From assembly GCA_029964075.1 (NCBI GenBank), contig CM057149.1, positions 26,178,197 to 26,242,196 on the forward strand: a stretch of DNA of 64,000 nucleotides, given 5' to 3'. The notes beneath the pieces are model-generated. The model was given only the letters and a program-made list of their open reading frames with translations. It ran no database searches and had not been told where the DNA came from. Within the stretch, counting starts at the first letter, position 1. Every line of letters starts with the position of its first letter. Below, in pieces: positions 1 through 11,496 of the stretch. The translations under genes were made by a program, and so were the position numbers. The stretch is from Patiria pectinifera. Its lineage: Eukaryota > Echinodermata > Asteroidea > Valvatida > Asterinidae.

Positions 1-1575
1 TGATCTAGACCGACCAAAGCGTTTGTCTGTGGTCAGACTTGTTAGTGTTTGCTCGATTAGGCGGTGCTCATTCAAATAACGAAAAAATATGACGGGAGGG
101 TATTGAAGAGGACAAGTTGAAACATTGGCCGAACCTCTCGATAATTTCCGAAACCAGGGGGTAATTCTTTTTCTTTACCACTTGCCTGGTTGTTTTTGTT
201 TAGGCAGGTGGTTTTGATGTGATGGGTGCAACACCTGCAAGTCATTATCTTTACATTGTGAATCGCTTCAAAAAGTAATTGTGTTATCCAGCACTCTGCG
301 GAAATTGACTAACTTACGACCAAAGTCATCGAACAGGACATGCTCCAACCTTTTGTTATCAACTTTTTATCTTTTTTTTGGGTGTCTGTGTGGCTTGGAA
401 TAAAATGTTGATTATCATGGTACATAGTTCTTAACTCACCTTTTAAGTCTCCTGAAAAAAAGAACAAAATGAACTCTTGTTCACCTTGACGGCTCTGACA
501 GTGAGTTAGATGAGTTTATTGAATTTGAAAAAAAATCTGGCCTTGGTGAAAATGACATTGCTTGGCTGGAGCATTAATTGAGCAGAAGTTGAGGGCTTAG
601 TCATTTAAAAAAAATCGCACTCTTGCTGTACGCGTGCGTGAGCAACAGACCATTAAAGTCACCGATGGCGTAACGCATTGTCACACTCCGTCGAACATCC
701 CATTATTTTTCCACTTGCTGACACTCCCCTCCCTTCGCTGAACCCATCCCTCGGAATTTACGAGCACTACTAATCATACGCGCTCGAGTGAAGAGTCCTT
801 TTTTTTTGAGGGCGAATTTATTTGAACCCTCCTCCTTTTCAACGCTTTTGGTTGACTGCACAGGTAAATTGGAACTGTGAAAAAGTGCACCCATTGTTCA
901 CAAAATTAGCATTTTTTTTCTGCATGGGATAATGGGTATTACTGCTTGACTTGAGCAGGGTGGGTGTGCCCTGCCTAGAAAAGTACATTGGCTGCCTGTG
1001 TAGTCACTTTAAAGACCGGGGAGTGAGTAGGGAAGCGTGCCGACGGGGCTTTTTCCAAGTCCTCAAGGGAAGAAGAGTGGTATCTACGGCTATTATTCTA
1101 GCATCCCAAGCGACCTTTATTTATCAGGGGTGGGTAGTGTTTGAGAGGCTGAAACACCAGTGCGTTCTCCACAGACAGCGCAAGAGAGATAAGGCAAAGA
1201 TTGAAGACGAAAATGATAACATACATGTTCCTGCCACTAGTATTGCATGTCAAATGAAAGTTCACATTTCTGTGATGGATCAAGGATTTTCCAAGGGAGG
1301 GGGATGGGGGGGGGGGCGTTTGGTGTCCAAAATACTCATGTGGTCCGCCCATGTAATGCACAGCAAATAACAGAGACCTTATATGTGAGGTGTTCTGGCA
1401 AAATGAGACAAATTGGGCAGAGGTCGAAATGAAGGTTTGCAGGTATTAGGAAAGAAAATAAAATCGGCCTTAGAATACTGGTGGTTGTACTTCAATCGAA
1501 CGTTCTGTTGACAAGTTATGGCTGTTCAAAGTTTGCACATATTGACACATTTAAAAGTGAAATAAATGTACTTTA
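1..1575. other. Non-coding stretch, no gene recognised
   Basis: AT-rich sequence with many homopolymer runs. Around 640-790 it is more GC-balanced and CpG-containing. A G-rich tract sits at about 1295-1317. The 139-codon frame at 951-1370 runs through the G tract and resembles no family I know. Nothing else can be assigned here apart from the possible minus-strand microexon listed separately. Confidence 0.6.
440..451 (-). other. Possible 12-nt microexon (speculative)
   Basis: Read on the minus strand, a pyrimidine run ends in TTTTTTTCAG. It is followed by the 12 bases GAGACTTAAAAG and then by GTGAGTTAAG, a good donor site. Two of the three frames through the 12 bases are open (Arg-Leu-Lys or Asp-Leu-Lys); the third has TAA. 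Microexons of 3 to 27 nt are known in animals, but a chance pairing of acceptor and donor in 64 kb is also plausible. No flanking exon was found to support it. Confidence 0.12.
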
Positions 1576-1850
1576 AAGAAGGCCTTTGAAGTGTAAGTTT
1601 TGTATTCGTGAAAATGAAAGGTGCCAAACACTGCCAATTGGTTTTCCTTTAAAAACATGTTTATTCCACAATTGTTTATACTTTTTCTTTAAACTATATT
1701 GTATGTGCAGTAGACATGTCAAAGATTACAAATATCAATAAATCTGAAAATCGAAGAAAAAATCACCCCCCATTTGCTTCCTTTTCACATTTTACTCCAC
1801 TGCTGCCTGTGCCCTGTTCCGTCTCATTTTGCCAGAACGCCCCACAAATA
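1576..1850 (+). repeat. Dispersed repeat R1, copy 1
   Basis: This stretch matches 17278-17510 in the same orientation. Shared blocks in order are: GGCCTTT, TTTTGTATTC(G/A)TGAAAATGAAA, a TTTATTCCA block, GTAGACAT(G/A)TCAAAGATTACA, AAAAAATCACCCC, and CATTTTGCCAGAA(C/T)GCC. Divergence and small indels indicate two old copies. No terminal inverted repeat or coding remnant was identified, so the class is unknown. Confidence 0.7.
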
Positions 1851-2433
1851 TACACCTTTTCAGATTTTATTTCGTTGTGTTCTGTTTTTAAAAAGAATGA
1901 CCTCAGAACCACATCGGTGGATGAACCAAACCTGCAGCAAACATGTTCTTTCATCCGACATTCCGACATCGGGCAACCACCTCGCCAACCCTTTCATTTC
2001 TGGCCTGACTCACTCCCCTCGTCCCGACCCGTCCCAGGCAGCAAGCAAAAGGACTCGCAAACAGATTCTCTGAAAGAAGAAGACAGTACAGACCGCAGTG
2101 CAAGAAGCCAACCAAACCACAGACAGAGAAAGAGGTATGCAGACAAGCAGACAAGCGGTCGAAGACCCCTCACTGTGCGGTGACTTCTTCAGTCAGTCTG
2201 GCCTTTCTGCGAGGGTCAGCCTCTATTCTGTCTGCTGATTCTTCCTCCAGACCATTGAAAAGCATGTCAAGGTGGCATCTGTGAGGCCATGGATCTGATG
2301 TGGTAGAGGTACCATGGAGGACGCCCTTTATCGAGACAAACTAACAAGGTGTCGGCACATTTCTTCTTGATACCAGTTTGAATCTTCTCTTGGAAAGCTT
2401 GAAAAAAAATAACAGTAATGGAAATTGGATGGA
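1851..2433. other. Non-coding stretch next to R1 and R2
   Basis: Pyrimidine- and CA-rich in its first half (about 1900-2200), with words such as CAGACAGAG and ACAAGCAGACAAGC. A 155-codon frame (1716-2183) starts inside the R1 repeat and reads through low-complexity sequence. I do not regard it as a gene. Confidence 0.5.
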
Positions 2434-2785
2434 CCCTCCTATGCAAACATACATTCTGTGCCAAGCTGTCTTTTCAGTCAAAATCAATCAGTGACTGTTT
2501 TCAACAGTTAGGAATTCCCAGCCTACATTAAGCAGGATTGACTGGCTGGACTGTTTGAGTAACCTGATACAGCCTTGCTTTGACTGTAAATGATTGATAA
2601 GCCAGCTGTGTCTACCACTTGTCTGCTTTAGTCTGTTGACTGAATTTGAATAGTCAGAGCGCTTGCTTGAAATTTGATCTGAGTGTTGGTGACTAGCCTG
2701 TGTAAAAGGCATGGCAAGGGAAGATGATTGATTTTTTGACTGTTTGTGGCTGTTCAGATAGCAGGAGGGTTAAAATTGTGCAAAC
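2434..2785 (+). repeat. Dispersed repeat R2, copy 1
   Basis: This matches 49497-49850 in inverted orientation over about 350 bp. Shared landmarks include CTCCTATGCAAACAT, ATTCTGTGCCAA, CAGTCAAAATCAATCA, GACTGTTTTCAACAGTTA, AAGCAGGATTGACT, TTGATAAGCCAGCTGTG, TAGTCTGTTGACTGA and TGTGGCTGTTCAGA. GACTG/CAGTC words recur along the element. The two copies lie about 47 kb apart. The ends are not sharply defined and no coding remnant is visible. Confidence 0.8.
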
Positions 2786-5096
2786 ACCAGGCATGTTTAT
2801 GGGGGCTGATGAGATGCCATGGAATTCCATGTAATCCCCCCCAATAAAAAAAACCTGTAAACATTCCAGAAGAATACTGAATTCTTAAATTTACCTTACT
2901 AGTTTATTAAGTGCTTCAAATGGATTTTACCTTTACTGAAGATACATACAAGAAAACTGCTCCTTCCAAAAATATTAAATCAGTGCTGCGATAAACAAAT
3001 GACTTTTTTCGTTGATTTTCCTAACGTTGCTGTGACCAACCATTTAATAAAACATTGAAATCTTTGAAGCCGATCCTACTTTAAAGATGGAGCAAAGAGT
3101 GCCTTAATTGCCAGACTGTTATTGGGTATTTCATGAAATAATTTATTCCACCAAAACCACTCAGTATCTCACAGTTGAAAAGGATACAGTTTAAATTCGC
3201 TGGAAAGGATGACCAGAGATTACTTTCCCATGCTCCCCAACTCGTGATTCACTCAATTACTTGATGTAAATTTTATAATGACCGTCGTGATGTTAAGATT
3301 ACCCAAACCGGCCGGTTCACAATGTATAGTAATAAAGCAGAAATGATCCTACTTTGTATTCACAACAATCAAAACTGCATCAGTACGTGAATCACGGCAA
3401 CAGAATAGCCAAGACACCCTCCCTTCCTTTTTTTTTTACCCTGGTTCATTGAGAATGTTGCTTTCAAGGATACGCTTTTCTTGGGCCATGTTTACGGGAG
3501 ATTTCAAGTGTTGGGCAGACAAAAGGATCCCAGAGAGAAGAATGCACTCAATGCAGTGAAGATTGCATTGGACCAAACAGAAAGGCTCTCTACATGTACA
3601 AGCGTGTTTTGAAATTGGATTTAGGAATCTCCAGAAATCCACTGCACTATTTGTTTATTCGTTGGGTACTTTAATCTACATGTTAGAAGCAATTGGGAGT
3701 AGAAATGTATGTTTAAATAGTTTGCAAATTGTCATGTGTTTTATCCATGTCGATCTGGTGCTTGCACCATTGGATGCTGTCAAAATCAAATAAATAAAAA
3801 ATAAACAAAAATAAAGACATGTGATATGTGATATTCCAAAGGATGTCACCAAAAACCCTCCCCCTCCCCCCACAAAAAACCCAATCCTGGAGAGGAGCAC
3901 ATTAAAAATGTAGCATATTGGTATATGTTTAATACTGACGAACTACGTAGCTACGTTTCACAATTATAACTGCTTGTTGTTGAATCACATCTCTGTACAG
4001 TCACATTATGTGTGCCGAAAATGTACGTAAATGTCCCACCACATTATCTTCCAAATGCACATTTCATCTTCAGGTTGTGTATCAATACTCGCACCCACAT
4101 TTTCTGATCCGTGAAAAATTGCAATTTTGCCGTTCCTAGCTTGAGGAACCACCAATTTACACTGTACATAGATGCCATGCTTACCCCTAAATCGACTCCG
4201 ACGTTATCAGATTCAATATCATTTTTCCCTTGTGACGTTATAGGCTGAGTGTAATATTATCAAGATTGTTATCACCCTAACCCCGGTGCCCACGTACAGT
4301 TTCTCTGTACGTTGGCCGTCGTATTCTTTTTCCGCTTATCTTCGCTCAAATCTGGCGGGGATAATTCGCCAAAGCCAAACAAAATTACGCTGGTTTTATC
4401 TCGTCATCACTAAGCCGGGATTTGCGTGTCACAAAATTCAATTATAAATTTTGTTCTTTTTTATTTTTGGCCACCATGTGGCGGTGCTGCTGCTGGACAG
4501 TGTCGGACCCTCGGTTCAGAATTTAATCACATTGAATTTGATATTGAAATTTAATTAAAATTTCATTTTTGCATACTTATCATTTTAGAATCCTTTACTT
4601 GGGCACTATATTTCTACATCTAAGTAGGATTTAGTGTAATTCTATTTTGTTGTTGAGGTCCTTTAGAACCACTAAAGAAAATACTGGTAATTAGGAAAAT
4701 AATTTGCATACAGAAATGGAATGGAGCACCATCATTCAGATAACAGGAAGGGTACATGTAGATCATTTTTGTCTTTTGTACATTTTTTTCGTTTGAAGCA
4801 ACGAAAGTGCTCAGAATCTAAAGACGGGTGCTTAACAACTAACTTGATCGTGATGAAGTCAATGCTGTATATTCTGAGAAAACAATATTCTAGGATCTCG
4901 TTTTCATTTCAAAAGTTGTAGATTCATGTTTTGAATTGCGCCCGAAACCAGCGTCCGGGATACGGTCTCATTTAGCTGATTGCAGCTACGCCATGTCACG
5001 CGCTGAACCGATGAATTATAGCAATCGTGTGCATCGTGTCAATGCTTGCACACCCCCATTTACAGATTCACTGAAATTTCAAAGAAATTGTTACTT
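2786..5096. other. Non-coding stretch, nothing assigned
   Basis: AT-rich sequence with short open frames of at most 76 codons, none recognisable. It contains A runs, a CCCTCCCCCTCCCCCCAC tract near 3858, and scattered TACATGTA-type words. I see no splice-framed exon, RNA gene or clear repeat. Confidence 0.6.
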
Positions 5097-5260
5097 GACG
5101 CATCTTTGGAAATGGCCTTCTTCAAAATGACAGCATGCCAGAAACAATAATTTCACAGGAAGTTGATTGCTATCCCCATCTTTAAATGAAGTAAGTTTTT
5201 CAACAATAAATTTGTCAGTTCTTTTTTGGATAGCTGTAAATGATCTACTCTACTTTTAAG
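5097..5260 (-). repeat. Possible degraded R3 fragment
   Basis: The words TTTGGAAATGG, AAAATGACAGCA(T)GCCAG and TTTCACAGGA follow the order seen in the minus-orientation R3 copy at 13681-14222 (GTTGGAAATT, AAAATGACAGCACACCAG, TTTTCACAGGATGC). The central palindrome and both ends are missing. This is an old fragment or a weak coincidental match. Confidence 0.35.
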
Positions 5261-5439
5261 CTGTGCTATTGCAAGTAAATTCAGGTACCTGAAAGTAAAA
5301 CTTCTTTGACCTTTTCATATTTATGTTAGCTTGGCTGCAGTGGGCTGCATTGTGATGTCCTTGAAATCAATTCTGACTTTTTCAAATAATTTTCATGTGG
5401 TACAGTGTGCAGTTGGCAAAAGCACAAAGCACTTAAGGT

Positions 5440-5830
5440 CTTTGTTCTCCTCCTAATCCATTCTTACTAGCAAGATCCGCCAAGATTCTTATCGTGACAC
5501 CTCTCCTCCCATCTCCTATAGATTAACCCCCGCTAACATCTCACTCTAGACTGTAGCGTGCATCGTAATCCTAACGATAACTCTGACAGATTTCCTTTTG
5601 TCTGCGTCCAAACCGGCGAGCGACCAGTCCTGGCGTGGGCGTGCGCCGGATCAGCAATCCATAACGCTTGGCTTAACCTCCCCAACCCTGACTTTTCCGC
5701 AATACGGGCCGGGGATTGTAGTTTACAGTCGATGCCTCCTTGCTTCACGACTGAACTGATCGCGAGTCCTTCCCCCATCTTGTTCCAGAGATCCCATCCA
5801 ATGCTGTAATTTTCAGCCCGAGGGGATCTA
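5440..5830. promoter_or_regulatory. Candidate conserved non-coding island
   Basis: Sequence of higher complexity and GC than its flanks, with several CpG words (GGCGAGCGACC, GTGCGCCGGATC, ATACGGGCCGGGG) and no mono- or dinucleotide runs. It also has ATCGTAATCCTAACGATAAC. Both strands are open for about 80 codons but give no recognisable protein. Such islands in animal gene deserts are often enhancers. That is inference from composition only. Confidence 0.25.
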
Positions 5831-6843
5831 TTTTTTTTTTCTTCCTTGGAGACGGCAGAGTAATATATTAGTCATAGTCATGATTTCATCTCGGTGTGGT
5901 ATCGTCACAGGGGGTGGTTGCCCAAGTCTAGTGGTGTTAGGGGCTGAGGCTGATTCCCCCAATGAATGACAATTTCTGTTGAACCCCTGGTCCTTTGTGC
6001 GTCGCCTCTTAGCACCCAGGGAAGGCTGGAACTAGAAGTCAGAGCTGGAGAGCAAATTAATAAAATCCCCTTTCCAAAATCAGTGAATGAATGATTTTTA
6101 AGCGCAACTTTCTTTGATCAAGTCAAAGTCAAGCTGGATTTTTGTGTGATTCGACTGTTATCATTGTTGACAGATCTCCTCAGCCTCCATCAATGCAAGT
6201 ACCAGCCATCTAGAGAGGATGAGAGATGATACTAATGCAAGTATTGCCTCATCACCTGAAGGCGAGACCTCTCTTATTGAGGAAAATTTGCAAAGTGGTA
6301 GATTTCCTCCATGATAGAAATCTTGCTAATCCCCCTTTCACCTCCATCAGTGACTCAAATCTAGGACACTTACAAAATGGAAAAACCAGGGAAAAACTAC
6401 TTCATCTTTTGAGAATTTGACAAAAAATATGGCCAAGAGCGATAACCAGAAACGAAGGCCTCAAAATTGACAATGATGCCGGGAGCACCTGAAAACAAAG
6501 GATCGGCTTTCTCCTAGAAGACGCAATAATAGGCACTGGAAGGGAACCCATTTCTGCATCATTGGAGGTGAAGAAAGCCCGGGATGTAAGTCAAGCGAGA
6601 TAATGGATGATGACGGATCTATAACTTGGCCACGCCTTCTCCTTCGCAATTTTTTGGTGGAGGTTTGTAGCAGGTGTCTTCTTTGTTCTCTTGCAAAGAG
6701 AACAAGGCAACAAGCTCTTCCACCTTGCGTCTAGTCATTTTTTTTCACCGTGACTTTGGGCGTGATCCCTGGCTACATGGCATATGCAGGTTTTTAAGGC
6801 TTCTGACTAGTGCCCTTGAACAAAGACATTGACAATATGGGGA
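5831..6843. other. Non-coding stretch, nothing assigned
   Basis: No recognisable exon, RNA gene or repeat. A short inverted motif, TTTGTTCTCTTGCAAAGAGAACAAGG (about 6682-6708), can form an 11-bp stem but has no clear role. Confidence 0.5.
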
Positions 6844-6945
6844 ACTGCCAATATCGCGCTGGATAGCTCAGTTGGTAGAGCACTGGAACAACAATCCCGG
6901 AGGTCAGTGGTTCACAACCCTGCCCCAGTCAATTTCTTTGTGCAA
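6844..6945 (+). repeat. tRNA-derived SINE, copy 1
   Basis: The sequence has a Pol III A box, TAGCTCAGTTGG (6864-6875), within CTGGATAGCTCAGTTGGTAG. A B box, GGTTCACAACC, lies at 6909-6919, followed by CTGCCCCAGTCAATTT. The 33-base gap between the boxes is normal for tRNA-type promoters. It is not a functional tRNA gene: the acceptor stem does not close and the tail CCAGTCAATTTCTTTG is shared with the other SINE copies in the window. The leading CTGCCAATAT matches the CTGCCAACAT before the 14640 copy. Confidence 0.8.
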
Positions 6946-6998
6946 CTTTAAAATCAATATTTGTCCTCCAAGTTCTGGATTGCCTTTCTTAACCCTAA

Positions 6999-7361
6999 CC
7001 TTCCCAAATCCTCCAAAATCCTCTTTGCAAAATTGAGGATTTTGCAGGAGGGAGGCTATGGCACAAATGTGTGGCTGAATTTGGAGGATGCACTGTGTCA
7101 ATGTCTTAGGCCAGACCTTGTGTTTTGTATGCTCAGCCGTGCATACATTTAGACCTAGATTTTCCTCTACACTGCTCCAGGATGTCACTGGCTCTGCCTC
7201 AACATATTGACAGTGATTGCTGGAGGATTTTGCAGGATTGAGGCAGTGGTCTCGCCTCCAAGGACCACATTCGAGAAGTAACGAATAATTTTGAAAGATT
7301 GAGGCTGTATGCAATTTTACGATGGCCTAGAGGCAGTTGGAGGATTTTGCAGGATTGAGGG
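6999..7361 (-). repeat. R4 inverted-repeat element, copy 1
   Basis: The left end reads CCTTCCCAAATCCTCCAAAATCC and the right end TTGGAGGATTTTGCAGGATTGAGGG, so the two ends are imperfect inverted repeats. Internal blocks such as GCTCAGCC(G/A)TGCATA, AGTGACTGGC-like sequence, TTGAGGC and CTGGAGGATTTTGCAGGATT match 42893-43265 in inverted orientation. There is no coding remnant. It is probably a non-autonomous DNA transposon (MITE-like), with additional internal copies of the terminal motif. Confidence 0.75.
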
Positions 7362-9583
7362 TGCATCAAAGCAAAAATGCCTTGGGAGTTAGGTTTAATG
7401 CAGTTTGTTCGTGTTGGATTCTGTGAATGTCTCTGATCTTAAATAGTATCTGGTAAACAAATCATTTTCTGTTTAATTTCTGTCTCGGAGTAATATAGAT
7501 ACTTTGCATTGTCGCCCGTCTTTGAGATATGCTTTTGAGGGACAGGCATGAGTAGACTGTGCTCATTGTTACTGAATGAAATTAGAAATTAAAAAAAAAT
7601 CAAAGATGGCTGCTGAATGAAAGCATCTGTAGGTTTCTGTTTGAAGATGAGAGAAAGTAAAATTGCAGCATTGAGATGGCACGTTCAAATTGTTTTTACA
7701 AATCATTTTGTAGATTATGCAGATATATCCCAGCAACACCATTCACAAACTATCTAATTTGATTGATAAAGATCTTTTATATAGCACAGGCAAGGCATTC
7801 TGTCCATTCCAATAAAACTCAATGCTCCTTCAATCACATTAACTCCCCCAAATCATGATCAGAACCACAACAATTGCAGAATCTAATTACATCCATTCCG
7901 GAGTAAAGTGCATCTCCGAGCAGTCAACTGACCACCACCATCCCCCATCCCCCCATCTAAGAAAAGGCCCTGCCCCACGCCATGGCTATGGGTGACGACT
8001 CATCCCATTTTATCATCTGCGACAGGAATTGGACATTTCATGCTTGGATTGCTGGCCCAAATCCTGTAAGAAAAAGGTGGGAGCAAATCCAATTTGCGGG
8101 GCTTTGGCAGTGTGGAGTAGGGGGTAAAACACCTTTTGAGGTTGTGTCTTTTGTCAGCCCCGGAGAGAGTATTTCGATCAGCGAAGAAACATGTGGGAAA
8201 GGGGGCGGAGTAGCTGGCGCTATATACCAGTGCCTGGAGCAGCAAGTATAGCTTATACCTGCAATATTGATAATGGACTTTTTTTTCTTATTTATAGTAT
8301 CTGGTAAATATGTATCTGTAGCTCAGAGGCTGGATTGTAAATTCGGAAGGACTGAAAAGCAGAAGCTTATGTTGGTTACAGTGTTTTTCATTTGTAAATT
8401 GTGAAAAATTGTGTGCTTCATACAATATAAGATGCTTAAAATTGCTTGCCCGTGCTCGTCAACATATTCAATTAAATATTCCAACAAATTTTTAGTTGGC
8501 CTTTTTTTATTTAAACGGAAAGTTTTTTTTTCTCTTTCTATTTTGAATGTTTTCAATCCTCTGAAACTGCACTTTCACTTTTGCGCCCATAACGCGCACA
8601 AAAATACGCCTGAATTATCGTCAGTCAGCAAATATTTTCGAAATTTGTGCAGTAAATATTCCATATATAAACGAAACATGGTTAGATTTTTTTTGGTCAA
8701 TGTCTCATTCAAAAGTGAAGGAATTTTTATGTTGTTATAAAAATAGCAATTTAACACCAAAGTCTATTTTTCGGGGGTGAAACTCAAAAAAAGCACGGGG
8801 AGAGTGCCCTTTAAAGGAACTAATAGGAATAACTTGTATTTTAAGCTGTTTATTATCCCCAAACAAAACATACGGATTTTAAGTCCATCAAAAGTTCCAT
8901 TGTGTTATCCAGTTTTTACCGAATTGTGATTTGTGTACACTTATCTGTGTACAATTTCAACAAAAGGTGACAGAATCAACATCCGGCCCCAGCAGGCCAG
9001 ATTCTCAACTCCAGGCCTAGGACTCCCCGCAGAGCACACTGCCTGTGTATTGGAATCAAGCAAGGAAACTTGTGTTGTTTTTTCTGTGTATCTTGTGTGA
9101 AGACAGGCACAGAAGTAACACCAGCTATGGATCGATGTAAAGGATATTCTTTTGTCTGTTTGTGTCAGTGGTTTGTGTGTAGTGACTGCTTGGAGAGATC
9201 CACCGCCAGTTTAGGGGATAACATAATCAGGACAGTCGGTTTGTTCTCTTGGGTGTGATTATATGTTTTAAGGCGATCATGTGATCATTTATCCAAAAAG
9301 TGACCTACATGTACCAAATTATTATTGAAAAGCTGCCTTTTGTACACACACACACAAAGTTCGTGAAATCTGTGGAGTCAGACCATGTGTTGATTTTGAA
9401 TTGGCCGTTGTGCACAATTTATGCTCCCGTGTACACCCGGAGTATTGAAACATAATGGTTTCGGCAAGAAATATCGTACAAATACTGTTGAACTGACTCT
9501 TGCGAATCAGTTTGTAGCGTTTGGCTGTATATCAGAAGTTGGCTGGAAAATTTTGCCTTTTGCAAAAATCAAAATTTTCGGCA
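7362..9583. other. Non-coding stretch, nothing assigned
   Basis: Mostly AT-rich. 7960-8260 is somewhat GC-richer and open on both strands for about 80 codons, without a recognisable product or splice-framed boundaries. A short ACACACACACAC run lies at 9344-9356. A 109-codon frame at 8411-8740 is AT-driven and not credible as a gene. Confidence 0.5.
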
Positions 9584-9615
9584 AAAACAATCCCGGTACG
9601 AAGTGGTTAAAGATC
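9584..9615 (+). repeat. R6 right-end fragment
   Basis: AAAACAATCCCGGTACGAAG followed by TGGTTAAAGAT closely matches the right end of the R6 element at 34963-34990 (AAAATAATCCCGGTGCGAAC, TGGTTAAGAT). The TTAA target is retained. I could not recognise a left end upstream, so only the tail is called. Confidence 0.5.
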
Positions 9616-10010
9616 GTACTGGTACTAAACACCCCATGAAATAATTCCATCTGGCTTGTTGTTATATTTAATCGAAATTTAGGGGATTTCCAATGATCAG
9701 TAATGCCTTAGTTTGCATTTCAAAGGTATAACTATAAACTGCATGTTTTTTTCACTGTTTTCTCGAAAAGTGCAATGTCCATTAAGCGGAAACTAGGTTG
9801 TGAACATTCTTCTTTGGATTGTGAGTGGTTTTATTATTGGAAACAAACAAATTGCATCAAAAAGCAAATTATCATATATATATACCTTTAATGGCGAAAT
9901 TAACGCATGTGCATGTTGTGCTTTTTGTGAGCAATCTTAAAACACTTGCAGTACATGTAAATCACATCGAAAAAAAAGAAGATTTAAACCCGGACCCAAT
10001 TTGTTGTTAA
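9616..10010. other. Non-coding stretch, nothing assigned
   Basis: AT-rich, with an (AT)n run at about 9875-9884 and nothing resembling an exon. Confidence 0.5.
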
Positions 10011-10330
10011 TTCAAACATTTCCCCTCTCTTAATTAGCTCGCTCCCTTTGTAATTTCTTATCATTTCAAGTGATAAAGGAATGCTGCTTTTAAATTGGAT
10101 TCACAGGCATCTGCAGTTTGAGCAGTTTTAATTCCCCGCTCTCCGTCAAAAGAAAACAGATCAAGCGCATTCCTCGCCGAAAATATGACAAAGTGAAATT
10201 CCGTTCTCACATCCGAGTGCATTCTTTGGCCAATCTCTTAAGCCCCGGCAATCGCTGGTCTTTCTAAACGCCACACTCATCCCAAATCCCATCCAATTTT
10301 CTCAGATCTTCAAGTATCGCACCAGGTTCA
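10011..10330. promoter_or_regulatory. Candidate conserved non-coding island
   Basis: Higher-complexity sequence with homeodomain-type words (CTTAATTAGCTC, TTTTAATTCC), TATCATTTCAAGTGATAAAG (an imperfect palindrome) and CpG-containing words further on. No exon frame is convincing. Its composition contrasts with the A-rich flank at 10370-10450. The regulatory role is inferred from composition alone. Confidence 0.25.
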
Positions 10331-10448
10331 AGTTTCATCCCAGTTTTTTTTTTAACCATCGTTAAGATGAATTCATCCCGGCGATAACAGATGTAGAAGG
10401 AAGGAATTCAGTCCCCCCCAAAAAAATGAAAGTAAAAAAAACCTTGTA

Positions 10449-10981
10449 CTTAAAGGGAAAATACAACATTTGCAAAAAAAACCAACCAAAAACTACTACG
10501 TTTTTACAAAATTCCTTACTAGGATGTACGTAAATGTCAGTCTAAAGCATCCTGTAAAATTATGGAACCTGATGTGAAGTCATTTTCAAGAAAATGGTAT
10601 TTTTGTATACATTTTCAACGGTGGTCGGCCGACCACCGTTGGAAAAACCTAACTATTTTCAACTACTGCTCCAAATTTACAATTTTTTTCAGTCCAAGTT
10701 TTGTTTGCAATTGGTAACATGTTCATGAACGGGTGCAGGCCAGCTAGACTGGTTCCCTTACCTTACAATTTTCCGGCATCAATACATTGATTCATTTCAT
10801 CCTTAGTGGAGTCAGGGAACCAGACTACTTGAACATTTTTGTTTTTCTTGGTTTTCCAGCATTTTCAAACACAAAACTTCAAACATGTCAGTGTTACAAT
10901 ATTTGATCTATTATAATAACCCCTCAAATAGTTCATTTCTGAAAATTACAGCAAAAGCAAATGATGTACATTCCCTTTAAG
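10449..10981 (+). repeat. R3 miniature element, copy 1
   Basis: About 530 bp with imperfect terminal inverted repeats: left CTTAAAGGGAAAATACAACA then TTTGC, right GCAAATGATGTACATTCCCT then TTAAG. A perfect 26-bp palindrome centred on GGTCGGCCGACC lies at 10617-10642. Matches cover the full length of the copies at 15243 and 47866 and, inverted, 13681. There is no coding potential. TTAA at both ends suits a TTAA-targeting (piggyBac-type) origin, but the copies do not prove the superfamily. Confidence 0.9.
10617..10642. other. Perfect 26-bp palindrome inside R3
   Basis: Thirteen bases (CAACGGTGGTCGG) are followed immediately by their exact reverse complement. The same position in the other copies is also palindromic or nearly so. 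At 14016-14041 the core is GATGGTCAGCTGACCATC, at 15399-15430 it has a short extra CAG, and at 48035-48060 it is imperfect. Confidence 0.9.
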
Positions 10982-11496
10982 ATGTTCCTTGCCAGTGGTA
11001 TTCACAGATGACTTTCTCGAAACAGATGTGGTGCGAGGGGAAAAAACAGCCCTGTCATTGCCAAGGGCCATTCATGCATGTCCTGCTGTCTTCAGTAGAC
11101 ACATATGCTTTACATCTTCCCCAAGATATATTAACAAGACATCGTGATTGAGTTCACAGTCGCAGTAGCTATACTTTGAAGTTTTTAGGTAGAGCGGAGA
11201 GAGGATAAACTAGACATTTGTCGGGTGGCTTTGTTAGCGGATAATTTGTCCATCAAAGTAACAGGATATCATCTGGGCGATGCGTTAATCAGATGGAGGT
11301 GTTTGCCATAAGGCGTTGATATTGATGGCTGCAAAAGTGATGTCTTACTGCAGTACTGTTTCCTCATGAGTTCGGACAGAGAGCATTATAATTTGTAAAG
11401 GAATAGCAGTGCAAGAAGCGACCTAATGTTGAAAAAACTTTTGGACACATCCAGTGGGTAGCGACCATTCCCTAGTCAGGCTACATTGAATTCTTT

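Noticed and set aside
951..1370. 139-codon plus-strand frame
   Set aside because: Its C-terminal part is translated from a poly-G tract (Gly-rich), and an opposite-strand frame overlaps it. No known relative.
1716..2183. 155-codon plus-strand frame, the longest in the window
   Set aside because: It begins inside dispersed repeat R1, reads through CA- and CT-rich low-complexity sequence, overlaps frames on the other strand and resembles no family.
6858..6930. Functional tRNA gene
   Set aside because: A and B boxes are present, but the acceptor stem does not pair and the flanks are shared with other SINE copies, so it is a SINE head.
7000..7361. CRISPR-like array of AATCCTGCAAAATCCTCC words
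   Set aside because: Spacing is irregular, orientations are mixed and the words are the termini of a dispersed element (R4). The genome is eukaryotic.
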